A stretch of 64,000 bases of DNA from Cystobacter fuscus (GTDB taxonomy: Bacteria; Myxococcota; Myxococcia; Myxococcales; Myxococcaceae): the NCBI RefSeq assembly GCF_002305875.1, contig NZ_CP022098.1, forward strand, positions 9,610,001-9,674,000. Direction: 5' to 3'. Position numbers and translations under genes: made by a program. The notes beneath the pieces were generated by a model. It ran no database searches. It saw nothing but the letters and a program-made list of their open reading frames with translations, and had not been told where the DNA came from. This document shows, one piece after another, positions 35,246 through 43,749 of this stretch. The first letter of the stretch is position 1; each line of letters begins with the position of its first letter.

Positions 35246-35763
35246 CCCCCAAGCAGGTGCGGAGGAGAGGAGCGTGACGCGCCCCCAGGTAGGAGCAGAG
35301 GAGGCGAGCGAGGCGCCGGAGGCAGGGGCGAGGCAGGAGCGGAGGAAGGAGAGGACGCCGCCAGTAGACTTTCGCGGGGCTGCTGCGCAGGACATTCGCG
35401 GTGGACGGGCTTCACCTGCGTCAGGTGTGGAGGCAGGCGGCGGGTGCTGGCGTACGTGAAGCAAGCCAGAGGGGTGCGCGCAATTTTGGAGCACCTGGGC
35501 TGCCCACGGCAGGTGCGAGCCTGACCCCGGCGCGAGCCCCACTCCAAGACGCATGGTGTTGAGGCTGACGCCGCCACAGCCAAGAGACCTGATGCCCCTG
35601 CCGCGCTCCTCATGGGAGGGCCGCCTGGGCAGGCATGCCCAAGGAGGCTGCTTGGCCTCTGCACCGGCCCGGCTCACAGCTCGGCCGGCACCCGTCAGCG
35701 GCCCTCCTCGGCCCCTCTGCACCTGCCCTCCCCCTCAACACGGCCTCTCTCCTGCCTATACGC
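35246..35763 (+). mobile_element. IS91-like terminal module, divergent copy G
   Basis: It begins ccccaagcaggtgcggagg, sequence also found at the truncation point of the transposase at ~9360. It carries a diverged, frameshifted C-terminus (VEAGGGCWRT / VLAYVKQARGVRAILEHLGC), then a tail that resembles copy F and ends gcctatacgc. It belongs to a related but different IS91-like subfamily from copies A-E. Confidence 0.65.
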
Positions 35764-36045
35764 TCGAGTCCCTCGTGCTCCGCGTAGGCGACGATCCGCT
35801 CCAGGGCCTTGGGCGCGAGGTGGACATCCGCGTCGCTGAAGAGAATCCACTCGCCGCTCGCGCGCTCCAATCCCCGCTGCATGGCATGGACCTTTCCCAG
35901 CCAGTCTGCGGGGAGCTGCTCGATGTGGACCACCTGGAGCCGGGGCTCCTCCTGGGCGAAGCGATCGGCCAGGGAGCCCGTCGCATCCGTCGAGCGGTCA
36001 TTCACCAGGACCAGCTCGAGCTCGGGATAGGAGTGGCGCGAGTGC
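35764..36045 (-). pseudogene. Family 2 glycosyltransferase, internal fragment
   Basis: The frame reads SYPELELVLVNDRSTDATGS, then AMQRGLERASGEWILFSDAD, both GT-A motifs (NDRSTD and the DAD metal site). It is cut at 35764 by the IS91-like end and begins abruptly near 36045, where the acetyltransferase gene ends. Both N- and C-terminal parts are missing. Confidence 0.65.
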
Positions 36046-36053
36046 CGGCCGGC

Positions 36054-36722
36054 TCAAGTGCCGGCTCTCGCGGAGGGCAGCGGCCCCGTGAGGCCGTGGA
36101 AGAAGACGAGGTTGTTGTGGTCCGCCTCCGGGAGCCGCGCGAACCCCATCCGCGCGAAGAAGGGCGCCGCCTGGGCGTTCGTTCCCATGTGCACGGAGTG
36201 GGCTCCCGCCGCGGCCGCCGCGAGGAAGAAGGCCTCGAGGAGTCGTCGGCCGTTCCCCCCTCCCCGCGCCTCGGGCAGCAGGTCCAGGTGCAGGTGCGCC
36301 GGATAGGGGGCGATCTCGGGGGTGAGCATTCGCTCGGGATGGTGCAGCGTGGAGACCAACCACTCGTCGGTGGTGCGGGTCGGCTCCACGGGGGGCGGGT
36401 AGCGCGAGGCCACGCGCGGCAACCATCGCTCACGCCACGTCTCGATGAACGCCGCGGTGTTGGCGGTCCCCAGCGTGTACCCCACCACGCGGCCCGCGTC
36501 CTCGACCACGAAGGCCAGGTTCGGCTCGAAGGTCAGGTAGGGACCGGCGTAGATGTCCGGCAACAAGGAGGCGTCGGCGAGCAGGCCCCGCGCGTCCTCT
36601 CCCATGGCACCCGTGCGCACACAGATGTCGTACACCGCGTCCCAGTCTTCTGCCTGGTAGGGACGAATCCGCTGAGACGAGCGCGAGGGACGAGGCGGGG
36701 TGGGAGGGACCTGGGTGGACAT
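36054..36722 (-). CDS. GNAT-family N-acetyltransferase
   Basis: The product is 222 residues. QRIRPYQAEDWDAVYDICVR opens the domain; the acetyl-CoA region includes APYPAHLHLDLLPEARGGGN (Q/R-x2-G-x-G-like) and the end has AAPFFARMGFARLP. It acetylates an unknown amine. The length exceeds minimal GNATs because of an ~70-residue insertion around WRERWLPRVASRYPPP. The start at 36722 (MSTQVPPTPP) is chosen; the frame continues upstream into the IS3 element and is not meaningful there. Confidence 0.85.
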   Translation of the reverse strand: MSTQVPPTPPRPSRSSQRIRPYQAEDWDAVYDICVRTGAMGEDARGLLADASLLPDIYAGPYLTFEPNLAFVVEDAGRVVGYTLGTANTAAFIETWRERWLPRVASRYPPPVEPTRTTDEWLVSTLHHPERMLTPEIAPYPAHLHLDLLPEARGGGNGRRLLEAFFLAAAAAGAHSVHMGTNAQAAPFFARMGFARLPEADHNNLVFFHGLTGPLPSARAGT

Positions 36723-36851
36723 GGACTGGATTGTCGGGTCATTGCCCTTTCGACTCAATGTCGAGCCCACAGGAAAAACCGGTCTGACTTGTGGGCCTGA
36801 TCCGCTTTTGTGGACATACCTCGTAGGTCGGCTACACGGGAGGTAGTGTCC

Positions 36852-37151
36852 ATGGAGAGAAGAAAGAGGCGGAGCTTCAACGCGGAGTTCAAGGCCGAGG
36901 CAATCCGACTGGTGCGCGAGGGAGGCAAGAGCGTCTCCCAAGTGGCCAAGGACCTGGACCTGACGGACTCAGCCCTGCGCAACTGGATGAAGCAGGCGGA
37001 GGTGGACGCGGGCAAGGGCCCCGCGGGCGCGCTCACCACCGCGGAGCGGGAGGAGTTCACGCGGCTGCGCAAGGAGGTGCGCCAGCTGACGATGGAGCGT
37101 GACTTCTTGAAAAAAGCGGCGGCCTTCTTCGCGAAGGAGGGCTCGACGTGA
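36852..37151 (+). CDS. IS3 OrfA (helix-turn-helix transposase subunit)
   Basis: The product is 99 residues: KRRSFNAEFKAEAIRLVREG then VAKDLDLTDSALRNWMKQAE (HTH_Tnp_1), followed by a leucine-zipper-like region (FTRLRKEVRQLTMERDFLKK). The start at 36852 is preferred to an upstream in-frame ATG in the IS end. An A6 run at 37110-37115 (ttgaaaaaagcg) lets ribosomes slip -1 into the frame of orfB, which is open from there, giving the OrfAB fusion transposase. Confidence 0.9.
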   Translation: MERRKRRSFNAEFKAEAIRLVREGGKSVSQVAKDLDLTDSALRNWMKQAEVDAGKGPAGALTTAEREEFTRLRKEVRQLTMERDFLKKAAAFFAKEGST

Positions 37152-38023
37152 AGTTCGAGCTGATGGACGCGCAGAAGGCCCTCTTCCCCGTGAAGTTCAT
37201 GTGCGAGCAGCTGAGCGTGTCGCGCTCGGGCTATTACGCCTGGCAAAGGCGCCCGGAGTCCGCGCGGCAGGCGTCGGACCGGGTACTGGCCGAGGAAGTC
37301 GCGCGGGTGCACCAGGAGAGTCGCCGGACGTACGGCAGTCCGCGAGTGCACGCGGAGCTGCGCACCCGCGGCCAGCGGGTGAGCCGCAAGCGCGTGGTGC
37401 GACTCATGCGTGCGCAAGGGCTGGCGGCGCGCAGGCGGCGGCGCTACGTGACCACGACGGACTCGCGCCACCGCCGGCCCGTGGCGCCGAATGTCCTCGC
37501 GCGGGACTTCTCTCCCGCGCAACCCAACACGAGCTGGGTGACAGACATCACCTACGTGGACACGCGAGAGGGCTGGCTGTACCTGGCGGTGGTGCTCGAC
37601 CTGTTCTCGCGCAAGGTGGTGGGCTGGTCCATGAGCGACACCATCGACCGGCACCTGGTGCTCGGTGCCCTGGACATGGCGCTCAAGAGCCGACAACCGC
37701 CGCGAGGGCTGGTGCACCACTCGGACCGGGGCAGCCAGTACGCGAGAGAGGAGTACCAGCAGGCCCTGGCGGCACGTGGCATGGAGTGCAGCATGTCGCG
37801 CAAGGGCAATTGCTGGGACAACGCTGTGGTGGAGAGCTTCTTCAGCACCCTGAAGCAAGAACTCGTCTACACCACGGACTTCACCACGCACCAGCAGGCC
37901 CGATTGGCGCTCTTCGAGTACATTGAGGTCTTCTACAACCGGCAGCGGCGGCACTCGACTCTGGGCTACGTCAGTCCAGTGAATTTCGAGCTTGCGGCCT
38001 TACCGCAGAAGTTGGCAGCATAG
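37148..38023 (+). CDS. IS3 OrfB (DDE integrase-like transposase)
   Basis: The product is 291 residues from a GTG overlapping the orfA stop. HTH_21-like YGSPRVHAELRTRGQRVSRK comes first, then the DDE core: WVTDITYVDTREGWLYLAVV (D1), [14 protein letters not shown] (D2) and [20 protein letters not shown] (E), with the [15 protein letters not shown] ending. All three acidic residues are present, so the element may be active. Confidence 0.92.
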   Translation: MKFELMDAQKALFPVKFMCEQLSVSRSGYYAWQRRPESARQASDRVLAEEVARVHQESRRTYGSPRVHAELRTRGQRVSRKRVVRLMRAQGLAARRRRRYVTTTDSRHRRPVAPNVLARDFSPAQPNTSWVTDITYVDTREGWLYLAVVLDLFSRKVVGWSMSDTIDRHLVLGALDMALKSRQPPRGLVHHSDRGSQYAREEYQQALAARGMECSMSRKGNCWDNAVVESFFSTLKQELVYTTDFTTHQQARLALFEYIEVFYNRQRRHSTLGYVSPVNFELAALPQKLAA

Positions 38024-38102
38024 CCCTACTGTCCACGTCAGCGGATCAAGCCCACGGCCAGCTCGTCCGGCTGCCCCTCGCGGCTTCAGCGGAAAAAGAA
38101 AA

Positions 38103-38129
38103 CCCCGGCTCGCCTGATGGCGCCCGGGG
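38103..38129 (-). terminator. Shared terminator hairpin downstream of ssrA
   Basis: CCCCGGCTCGCC-TGAT-GGCGCCCGGGG, bordered by AAAAAGAAAA, which is U-rich for leftward transcription. It is almost identical to the hairpins at 2898-2924 and 7862-7888. Confidence 0.75.
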
Positions 38130-38152
38130 CGTTGCTACATCCCTTGCTACAG

Positions 38153-38183
38153 TCTCCCGGAAAGCTGAGTCCTTTCCGGGAGA
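38153..38183 (-). terminator. Perfect 12-bp hairpin just after the tmRNA 3' end
   Basis: TCTCCCGGAAAG and CTTTCCGGGAGA form an uninterrupted stem around a 7-nt loop, 8 bp beyond the tmRNA end. It is absent from the two displaced copies. It may be the processing or termination structure of the current ssrA transcript. Confidence 0.7.
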
Positions 38184-38190
38184 TACGGAG

Positions 38191-38552
38191 TGGAGGCGGC
38201 GGGAATCGAACCCGCGTCCGAAAGCCTTCCGCTCTTCGACCCTACGTGCGTAGTCCGCGCTTTGCTACGTCCCACAGGCTTCCACGGACGGAATCCTGTG
38301 AGCCGGTCCTGGAAGATCTCACCGCCGAGAGCCCAGGCTCCCTCGACGGCCAGCCCGCATTATGACGGTCCTACCCCACCCCACGGGCCGAGAGCGAGGG
38401 GACCGCGCACTGTGAGACTGCTAGTTAGGCAGCCAGCGCGAGCTCAACGTTGTCGTTGGCTTTTGTGTCTGTGTTGGGCGTTTTTACGAGCGACCAACAT
38501 GCTCGGCACGCGTCTCGAACTTCCATGCCCCCGTCGAAACCAGGTCGCCCCC
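38191..38552 (-). ncRNA. ssrA: tmRNA (transfer-messenger RNA)
   Basis: The 5' end GGGGGCGACCTGGTTTCGAC at 38552 and the 3' end CGCCTCC at 38198-38192 plus discriminator A form the 7-bp tRNA-like acceptor stem (one G-U pair), with a T-arm GGGTTCGATTCCC. The CCA tail is not encoded. The internal tag frame at 38460-38425 encodes ANDNVELALAA and a stop, a typical proteolysis tag. tmRNA rescues stalled ribosomes with SmpB. The 3' end is a common integration site for phages and islands, and partial copies lie at 2941 and 7904. Confidence 0.96.
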
Positions 38553-38602
38553 GGTTCTTGGGTACTGCTCACTCACTGCTTCACCACGTCACGGCTTCTC
38601 CT

Positions 38603-38630
38603 ACCTTAACCGCCGACAGGTCCACGTCAA
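38603..38630 (-). promoter_or_regulatory. Candidate ssrA promoter
   Basis: On the minus strand, TTGACG (38630-38625) is followed after 16 bp by TAAGGT (38608-38603), ~50 bp upstream of the mature tmRNA 5' end. That leaves a leader removed by RNase P. The -10 match is only moderate. Confidence 0.45.
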
Positions 38631-38759
38631 TCCTCCTGACAGCCCTCCCCGTTGATTCTCCGGCATCCGCTCCCGCCTGCTCCCTCCCGGGAATAGCGGC
38701 CAGGCCGTAGGGTTCGGGGGCACCCACCTCGTGGGTGCTTCAGCCACATGAGGACCTGC

Positions 38760-40121
38760 ATGCATCATCGATGGCTCATTCCCCTTCTGCTCGTCCTGCT
38801 GGGCACGGCGCTTCCCGTCTCGGCCGCCGAGCAGCCCGCTTCCCCCTTCTTCCCCTACCCCATGAAGGTCGACCGTCTGCCCAACGGGCTCACGGTCATC
38901 CGGGTGCCCTTCAACTCGCCCGGGCTCATCGCCTACCAGACGGTGGTGCGCGTGGGCTCGCGCAACGAGGTGGAGCCGGGCCGCACGGGCTTCGCCCACT
39001 TCTTCGAGCACATGATGTTCAAGGGCACGAAGAACTTCCCCGAGGGTGAGCGCGAGAAGGTCATCGCCGCCTACGGCTACGACGACAACGCCTTCACCTC
39101 GGACGACATCACCGTCTACCACTCGTACGGGCCCACCGCCGGGCTGCTCAAGCTGGTGGAGCTCGAGGCCGATCGCTTCCGCCACCTCGAGTACTCCGAG
39201 CCCTCCTTCCAGACCGAGGCGCTCGCCGTGCTGGGCGAGTACCACAAGAACGCCGCCCTGCCCTGGCTGAAGATCGAGGAGGAGCTCTCGCGCACCGCCT
39301 TCACCCGCCACCCCTACGGACACACCACGCTCGGCTACTACGACGACATCAAGGCCATGCCCCAGGCCTACGCCTACAGCCGGGCCTTCTTCGAGCGCTG
39401 GTACACCCCCGACAACATCCTGCTCATCATCGTCGGGGACTTCGATGACGCCGCGCTGATGGCGGCCGTGCAGAAGCACTATGGCCCGTGGGAAGGCAAG
39501 AGCGCCTCCATCCAACTGCCCAAGGAGCCGCCCCAGAAGCAGGAGCGCTCCGTCCACATCGACTGGCCCCAGAGCACCCAGCCCCAGTTGCTCTACGCCT
39601 GGCGCACCCCGGCGGCTCGGCTCGACACCTCCGACGCCGCCGTCCAGGCCGTGCTCGGCAGCTATCTCGTGGGCAGCACCAGCCCGCTCTTCAAGGAGCT
39701 CGTCCTGGACAAGCAGCTCGCCCAGGACCTGGACGGCAGCACCATGCCCCACCGGGATCCCCACCTCTTCAGCGTCTCCGCCACCCTCCAGAAGGAGGCG
39801 AACCGCGCCGCCGTCCGCGCCTCCCTCAACGCCGCGGTGAAGGAGCTCGTCACCGGCAAGGTGGACGCCACCCGCGTCGAGGCCATCAAGAGTCGGACCC
39901 GCTATGGGCTGCTCATGAACATGGAGACCGCCAAGGACGTGGCCCAGCAGCTCTCCTGGTACGCCGGCATCTACGGCACCCCGGACGCTCTCGCCCGCCA
40001 TGTCCAGAAGATCTCCGAGGTGAAGCCCGGCGACCTCGTCGCCTTCGCCCGCCGCTACCTCACCGCCGCCAACCGCACCGTGCTCTCCCTCACCCCCCAG
40101 CAGGCCGGAGGTCAGAAGTGA
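38760..40121 (+). CDS. M16-family zinc metalloprotease (catalytic subunit)
   Basis: The product is 453 residues with a signal peptide (MHHRWLIPLLLVLLGTALPV). The inverted zinc motif HxxEH is HFFEH at residues 80-84 (RTGFAHFFEHMMFKGT), with candidate third-ligand Glu residues near 153-160 (FQTEALAVLGEY). An M16 C-terminal domain follows. It should cleave peptides in the periplasm. The start at 38760 is chosen for the GAGGA site 5-6 nt upstream rather than ATG 38748. An 8-bp hairpin (38720-38738) lies in the leader. It overlaps the partner gene by TGATG. Confidence 0.9.
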   Translation: MHHRWLIPLLLVLLGTALPVSAAEQPASPFFPYPMKVDRLPNGLTVIRVPFNSPGLIAYQTVVRVGSRNEVEPGRTGFAHFFEHMMFKGTKNFPEGEREKVIAAYGYDDNAFTSDDITVYHSYGPTAGLLKLVELEADRFRHLEYSEPSFQTEALAVLGEYHKNAALPWLKIEEELSRTAFTRHPYGHTTLGYYDDIKAMPQAYAYSRAFFERWYTPDNILLIIVGDFDDAALMAAVQKHYGPWEGKSASIQLPKEPPQKQERSVHIDWPQSTQPQLLYAWRTPAARLDTSDAAVQAVLGSYLVGSTSPLFKELVLDKQLAQDLDGSTMPHRDPHLFSVSATLQKEANRAAVRASLNAAVKELVTGKVDATRVEAIKSRTRYGLLMNMETAKDVAQQLSWYAGIYGTPDALARHVQKISEVKPGDLVAFARRYLTAANRTVLSLTPQQAGGQK

Positions 40122-41737
40122 TGCGTCCGCTCCTCTCCCGCTCCCTCGCCCTCGGCGCCGCGCTGTACCTCGGCGGCTGCGCCACCGCGTCCCGCACCGC
40201 CCCCGCTCCCGAAGCGGCTCCGCCTCCCGCGCCGCCCCCAGCCCAGGCCCAGACTCCCGCCGAGCCTCCCGCGCCCACGTCCGTCCCCGCCCGGCCCCTG
40301 CAACAGCCGGAGCCCGCACGGCTCGTCGTCCAGGCCCACCCGGACAGCCCCATCGTCAGCTTCCGGCTCGTCTTCCACTCGGGCTCGGTGGATGACCCAA
40401 AGGGCAAGGAGGGCCTTGGCGCCCTCACCGCGCAGTTGCTGGCCGAGGGAGGCACCCAGAGCCTCTCCTCCGCTCAGCTCCTCGAGGCCCTCTTCCCCAT
40501 GGCGGCCGAGCTGGACGCCTCCACCGACAAGGAGTTCACGGTCTTCTCCGGCCGCGTCCACAAGGACTTCCTGCCGCGCTTCCTCGAGCTGTTCACCGAC
40601 GTGCTGCTCAAGCCCCGCTTCGATCCCCAGGAGTTCGAGCGGCTGCGCTCCCTCGCCCTCAGCGACCTGCGCAACGGGCTGCGCAGCGAGAACGACGAGG
40701 CGCTGGGCAAGGTGGCGCTCGACGCGCTCCTCTACGAGGGCCACCCCTACGCGCACTTCGTGGGCGGCACCGAGAAGGGCCTCGAGGCCATCACCCTGGA
40801 GGACGTGAAGGCCCACGCCGCGCGCGTCTTCACCCAGGATCGGCTCGTCATCGGTCTGGCGGGTCCGGTGGATGAGCAGCTCCAGCGCACCGTCGTCTCG
40901 CGGCTGTCCGCGCTGCCCGCCACCGGCGCGCCGCGCGTGGAACTGCCCGCCGTGCCCACCACCGGCGGACGCGCCCTCGTCGTGCAGAAGCCCACCCTCT
41001 CCACGGCCATCTCCCTGGGCGCCGTCACCCCGCTGCGCCGGGGGGATCCGGACTTCTTCCCCGTGGCCTTCGCCCTGTCGTACCTCGGAGAGCACCGCCA
41101 GCTGGGCGGCGTGCTCTTCAACGAGCTGCGCGAGAAGCGGGGCCTCAACTACGGCGACTACGCCTACGCCGAGCACTTCATCGAGGAGCGCGGCACCACG
41201 TACAACCGCACCAACATCGCGCGCACCCAGCAGGATCTCTCGCTGTGGATCCGCCCCGTGGTGCCCGACAACGCGATGTTCGCCACCCGGGGCACGCTCT
41301 ACTTCCTCGATCAACTGCTGGCCCAGCCCATCCCCGCGGAAAAGTTCGAGCGCAGCCGCAGCTTCCTCCTGGGCTACACGCGCCTGTGGGAGCAGACGGA
41401 TCAACGCCGCCTGGGCTACGCCATCGACGCGCTCTTCCTCGGCACGCCGGACTACCTGGAGCAGTACCGCGCCGCGCTCGCGAAGATGACGCCCGAGTCC
41501 GTACACGCCGCCGTGCGCCGCCACGTGCGTCCCGAGTCCCTCGACTTCGCCTTCGTCACCCAGAACGCCGAGGGCCTGGTGAAGCAGTTGAAGGAGCAGG
41601 CCTCCTCGCCCATCACCTACGCCTCGCCCAAGAGCCTCGAGTTGCTGGAGCAGGACAAGGCGATTGGCGCGCGGCCCCTGCCCATCCGCCCCGACGCCAT
41701 CCAGATCGTCCCCGCGGACACCTTCATGGAAAAATAG
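40121..41737 (+). CDS. M16-family lipoprotein, inactive partner subunit
   Basis: The product is 538 residues. It begins MRPLLSRSLALGAALYLGGC (lipobox LGGC), then a long Ala/Pro-rich linker (~25-65) and the M16 fold. The region matching HxxEH reads GLGALTAQLLAEGG, so the zinc ligands are missing. The C-terminal half keeps R/Y substrate-binding segments (LNYGDYAYAEHF). Paired M16 proteins normally form a heterodimer in which one subunit is non-catalytic. The ATG overlaps the upstream stop. Confidence 0.9.
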   Translation: MRPLLSRSLALGAALYLGGCATASRTAPAPEAAPPPAPPPAQAQTPAEPPAPTSVPARPLQQPEPARLVVQAHPDSPIVSFRLVFHSGSVDDPKGKEGLGALTAQLLAEGGTQSLSSAQLLEALFPMAAELDASTDKEFTVFSGRVHKDFLPRFLELFTDVLLKPRFDPQEFERLRSLALSDLRNGLRSENDEALGKVALDALLYEGHPYAHFVGGTEKGLEAITLEDVKAHAARVFTQDRLVIGLAGPVDEQLQRTVVSRLSALPATGAPRVELPAVPTTGGRALVVQKPTLSTAISLGAVTPLRRGDPDFFPVAFALSYLGEHRQLGGVLFNELREKRGLNYGDYAYAEHFIEERGTTYNRTNIARTQQDLSLWIRPVVPDNAMFATRGTLYFLDQLLAQPIPAEKFERSRSFLLGYTRLWEQTDQRRLGYAIDALFLGTPDYLEQYRAALAKMTPESVHAAVRRHVRPESLDFAFVTQNAEGLVKQLKEQASSPITYASPKSLELLEQDKAIGARPLPIRPDAIQIVPADTFMEK

Positions 41738-41859
41738 TGTCTGGTGGACACGAGGGGCAGGCGCCTCCCGGGGGTTTTCTTCACCCCTCGGGGAGGCGGT
41801 GGTAAGAGCCGGACGGGTTCCAAGGCCCGAATTTCCGGGCCTCCACCCCGGAGCGGTCC

Positions 41860-43737
41860 TTGCGAAGCACAGCCATCCGACTCGCCGTGATGATCCTCCT
41901 GGTGGCCGGTGTCTCGGCACACGCGGAGGATCCCTTCCTGCGAGGCTTCGACGCCGTCCCCTTGAAGGCGACGCCCGCGCAGAACAGCGGCATCGCGCTC
42001 GAGGGCGCCACCCCGGAAACCGCCCAGAGCTTCCGGGCCGCCCTCCTCTTCGACTACACCCACGGGGCGCTCGCCCTGAAGCTGGGCGAGGAGAAGCTGG
42101 GCAACCTGCTGCCCTACCGGCTCGATGCCCACGCGCTCTTCGCCTGGCAGTTGCACCGTCGGCTGGAGATTGGCGCGGACCTGCCCTTCACCCTCGTGCA
42201 GGGCGACAACTTCCAGTTGCTGCGCGACGCGCTCGCCGCGCAGGACTTCCCGGGCGCCGCCGGCGTGAGGCGCTGGGGGCTCGGCGACATCCGGCTGCAA
42301 CCGCGCGCCTTCCTGCTGCTGCCCGACGAGTTCCCCGTGGGCCTCGCCCTGTCCGCCGAGGTGCGGCTGCCCACCGGGGACGGGCAGAGCTTCCTCGGCG
42401 AGCGCGGCGTGCTCGTCGCACCGAGGCTCGCGGTGGAGCGCGCCTTCGGTCCGGTGCGGGTGCTCGGCAACGTGGGCGTGCGCCTGCGTCCCCGGCCCGC
42501 CCAGTACCTCAACCTCTACGTGGGCAACGAGGTGACGTTCGGCGCGGGCGCCATCGTGGACCTGCCGGACGTGGGCCCCCTCACGAACGTGCAGGGGCTC
42601 GCCGAGATGCACCTGGCCACGCCGATGTCCGCCCCCTTCAACTTCCACCAGGCCGCCTCCCTCAAGACGCCCTGGGGAGTGCTCGTCGGCGCGCGCACCC
42701 GCATCCATGGCCCCTGGGGGCTGGAGCTCGACGTGGGCCGCGGCGTGACACTCGGCAGCGGCTACGGCCGCGAGGACCTGCGCGTGCTGCTCTCCGTGCG
42801 CTACGACCAGGCGTTCGTCGACTCCGATGGCGACGGCGTTCCCGACTCGCGCGACAAGTGCCCCACCGAGGGCGAGGACGTGGATGGCTTCCAGGACGAC
42901 GACGGCTGCCCGGAGCCCGACAACGACGGGGACGGCATCACCGACGGCCAGGACGCATGCCCCAACGGTCCGGACAGCTGCCTGGACTCGGACAACGACG
43001 GCGTGCCGGATGGCCTGGACCAGTGCCCCAACAAGCCTGGCCCTCCGGGCTACGACGGCTGCCCGGATACCGACGGAGACGAGGTGCCCGACAACGTGGA
43101 CAAGTGCCCCGATCAGTCCGGCCCCCCCGAGAACGATGGCTGCCCCATCGACAACCCGCCGTTCGTCATCGTCGAGTCGGATCGCATCCGCATCAAGGGC
43201 AACATCCTCTTCGAGACCGGCTCGGCCAACATCCAGAAGCAATCCCTCAAGCTGCTCGACGAGGTGGCCACGGTGCTCGATCGCAACCCGTCACTCGGAC
43301 CCGTGCTCATCGAGGGTCACACCGACAACGTCGGCTCGGACACCCTCAACCTGAGCCTGTCCCAGCGCCGCGCCCAGTCCGTCATGGACTACCTCATCTC
43401 CAAGAACATCGAGGCCCATCGCCTGCGCGCCAAGGGCTTCGGCGAGTCCCAGCCCATCGCCACCAACGGCACCCCGCTCGGACGCGCGAAGAACCGCCGC
43501 GTCGAATTCCGCCTCATCAAGTCCGAGGTGGAAACGGCCCCGCGCATCGTCCCCCAGGACAAGAAGCCCGAGGGGGACACCAAGGCCAAACCCGAGGGCA
43601 ACTCCAAGCCGGAGACCAAGGCCAGGCCCGAGGCCGCCACCAAGCCGACCACCAAGGCGGAGACCAAGGCCAGGCCCGAGCCCGCCCCCAAGGCAAAGCC
43701 CGCGACCGCCCCCAAGGCCAGTGCCGAAAAGCCCTGA
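41860..43737 (+). CDS. OmpA-family protein with thrombospondin type-3 repeats
   Basis: The product is 625 residues from a TTG start with GGAG 6-7 nt upstream. A signal peptide (LAVMILLVAGVSAHAED) and a ~280-residue beta-barrel-like domain come first. Calcium-binding TSP3 repeats follow (DSDGDGVPDSRDKCP, DNDGDGITDGQDACP, DSDNDGVPDGLDQCP, DTDGDEVPDNVDKCP). Next is an OmpA C-terminal domain (ILFETGSANIQ, IEGHTDNVGSDTLNLSLSQR, GFGESQPIATN) that binds peptidoglycan. A Lys/Pro/Ala-rich tail of ~60 residues closes it. It anchors the outer membrane to the cell wall. Confidence 0.92.
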   Translation: MRSTAIRLAVMILLVAGVSAHAEDPFLRGFDAVPLKATPAQNSGIALEGATPETAQSFRAALLFDYTHGALALKLGEEKLGNLLPYRLDAHALFAWQLHRRLEIGADLPFTLVQGDNFQLLRDALAAQDFPGAAGVRRWGLGDIRLQPRAFLLLPDEFPVGLALSAEVRLPTGDGQSFLGERGVLVAPRLAVERAFGPVRVLGNVGVRLRPRPAQYLNLYVGNEVTFGAGAIVDLPDVGPLTNVQGLAEMHLATPMSAPFNFHQAASLKTPWGVLVGARTRIHGPWGLELDVGRGVTLGSGYGREDLRVLLSVRYDQAFVDSDGDGVPDSRDKCPTEGEDVDGFQDDDGCPEPDNDGDGITDGQDACPNGPDSCLDSDNDGVPDGLDQCPNKPGPPGYDGCPDTDGDEVPDNVDKCPDQSGPPENDGCPIDNPPFVIVESDRIRIKGNILFETGSANIQKQSLKLLDEVATVLDRNPSLGPVLIEGHTDNVGSDTLNLSLSQRRAQSVMDYLISKNIEAHRLRAKGFGESQPIATNGTPLGRAKNRRVEFRLIKSEVETAPRIVPQDKKPEGDTKAKPEGNSKPETKARPEAATKPTTKAETKARPEPAPKAKPATAPKASAEKP

Positions 43738-43749
43738 GGTCGGTCCGGT

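Larger units (their letters stand above)
36792..38054 (+). mobile_element. IS3-family insertion sequence, complete (~1263 bp)
   Basis: The inverted ends are TGGGCCTGATCCGCTTTTG (left, from 36792) and TGGGCTTGATCCGCTGACG (right, reading inward from 38054), both continuing with TGGACA. Inside are orfA and orfB in the usual 0/-1 frame relationship. No clear target duplication is seen. Its right part is closely similar to the fragment at 4559-4914. Confidence 0.88.
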
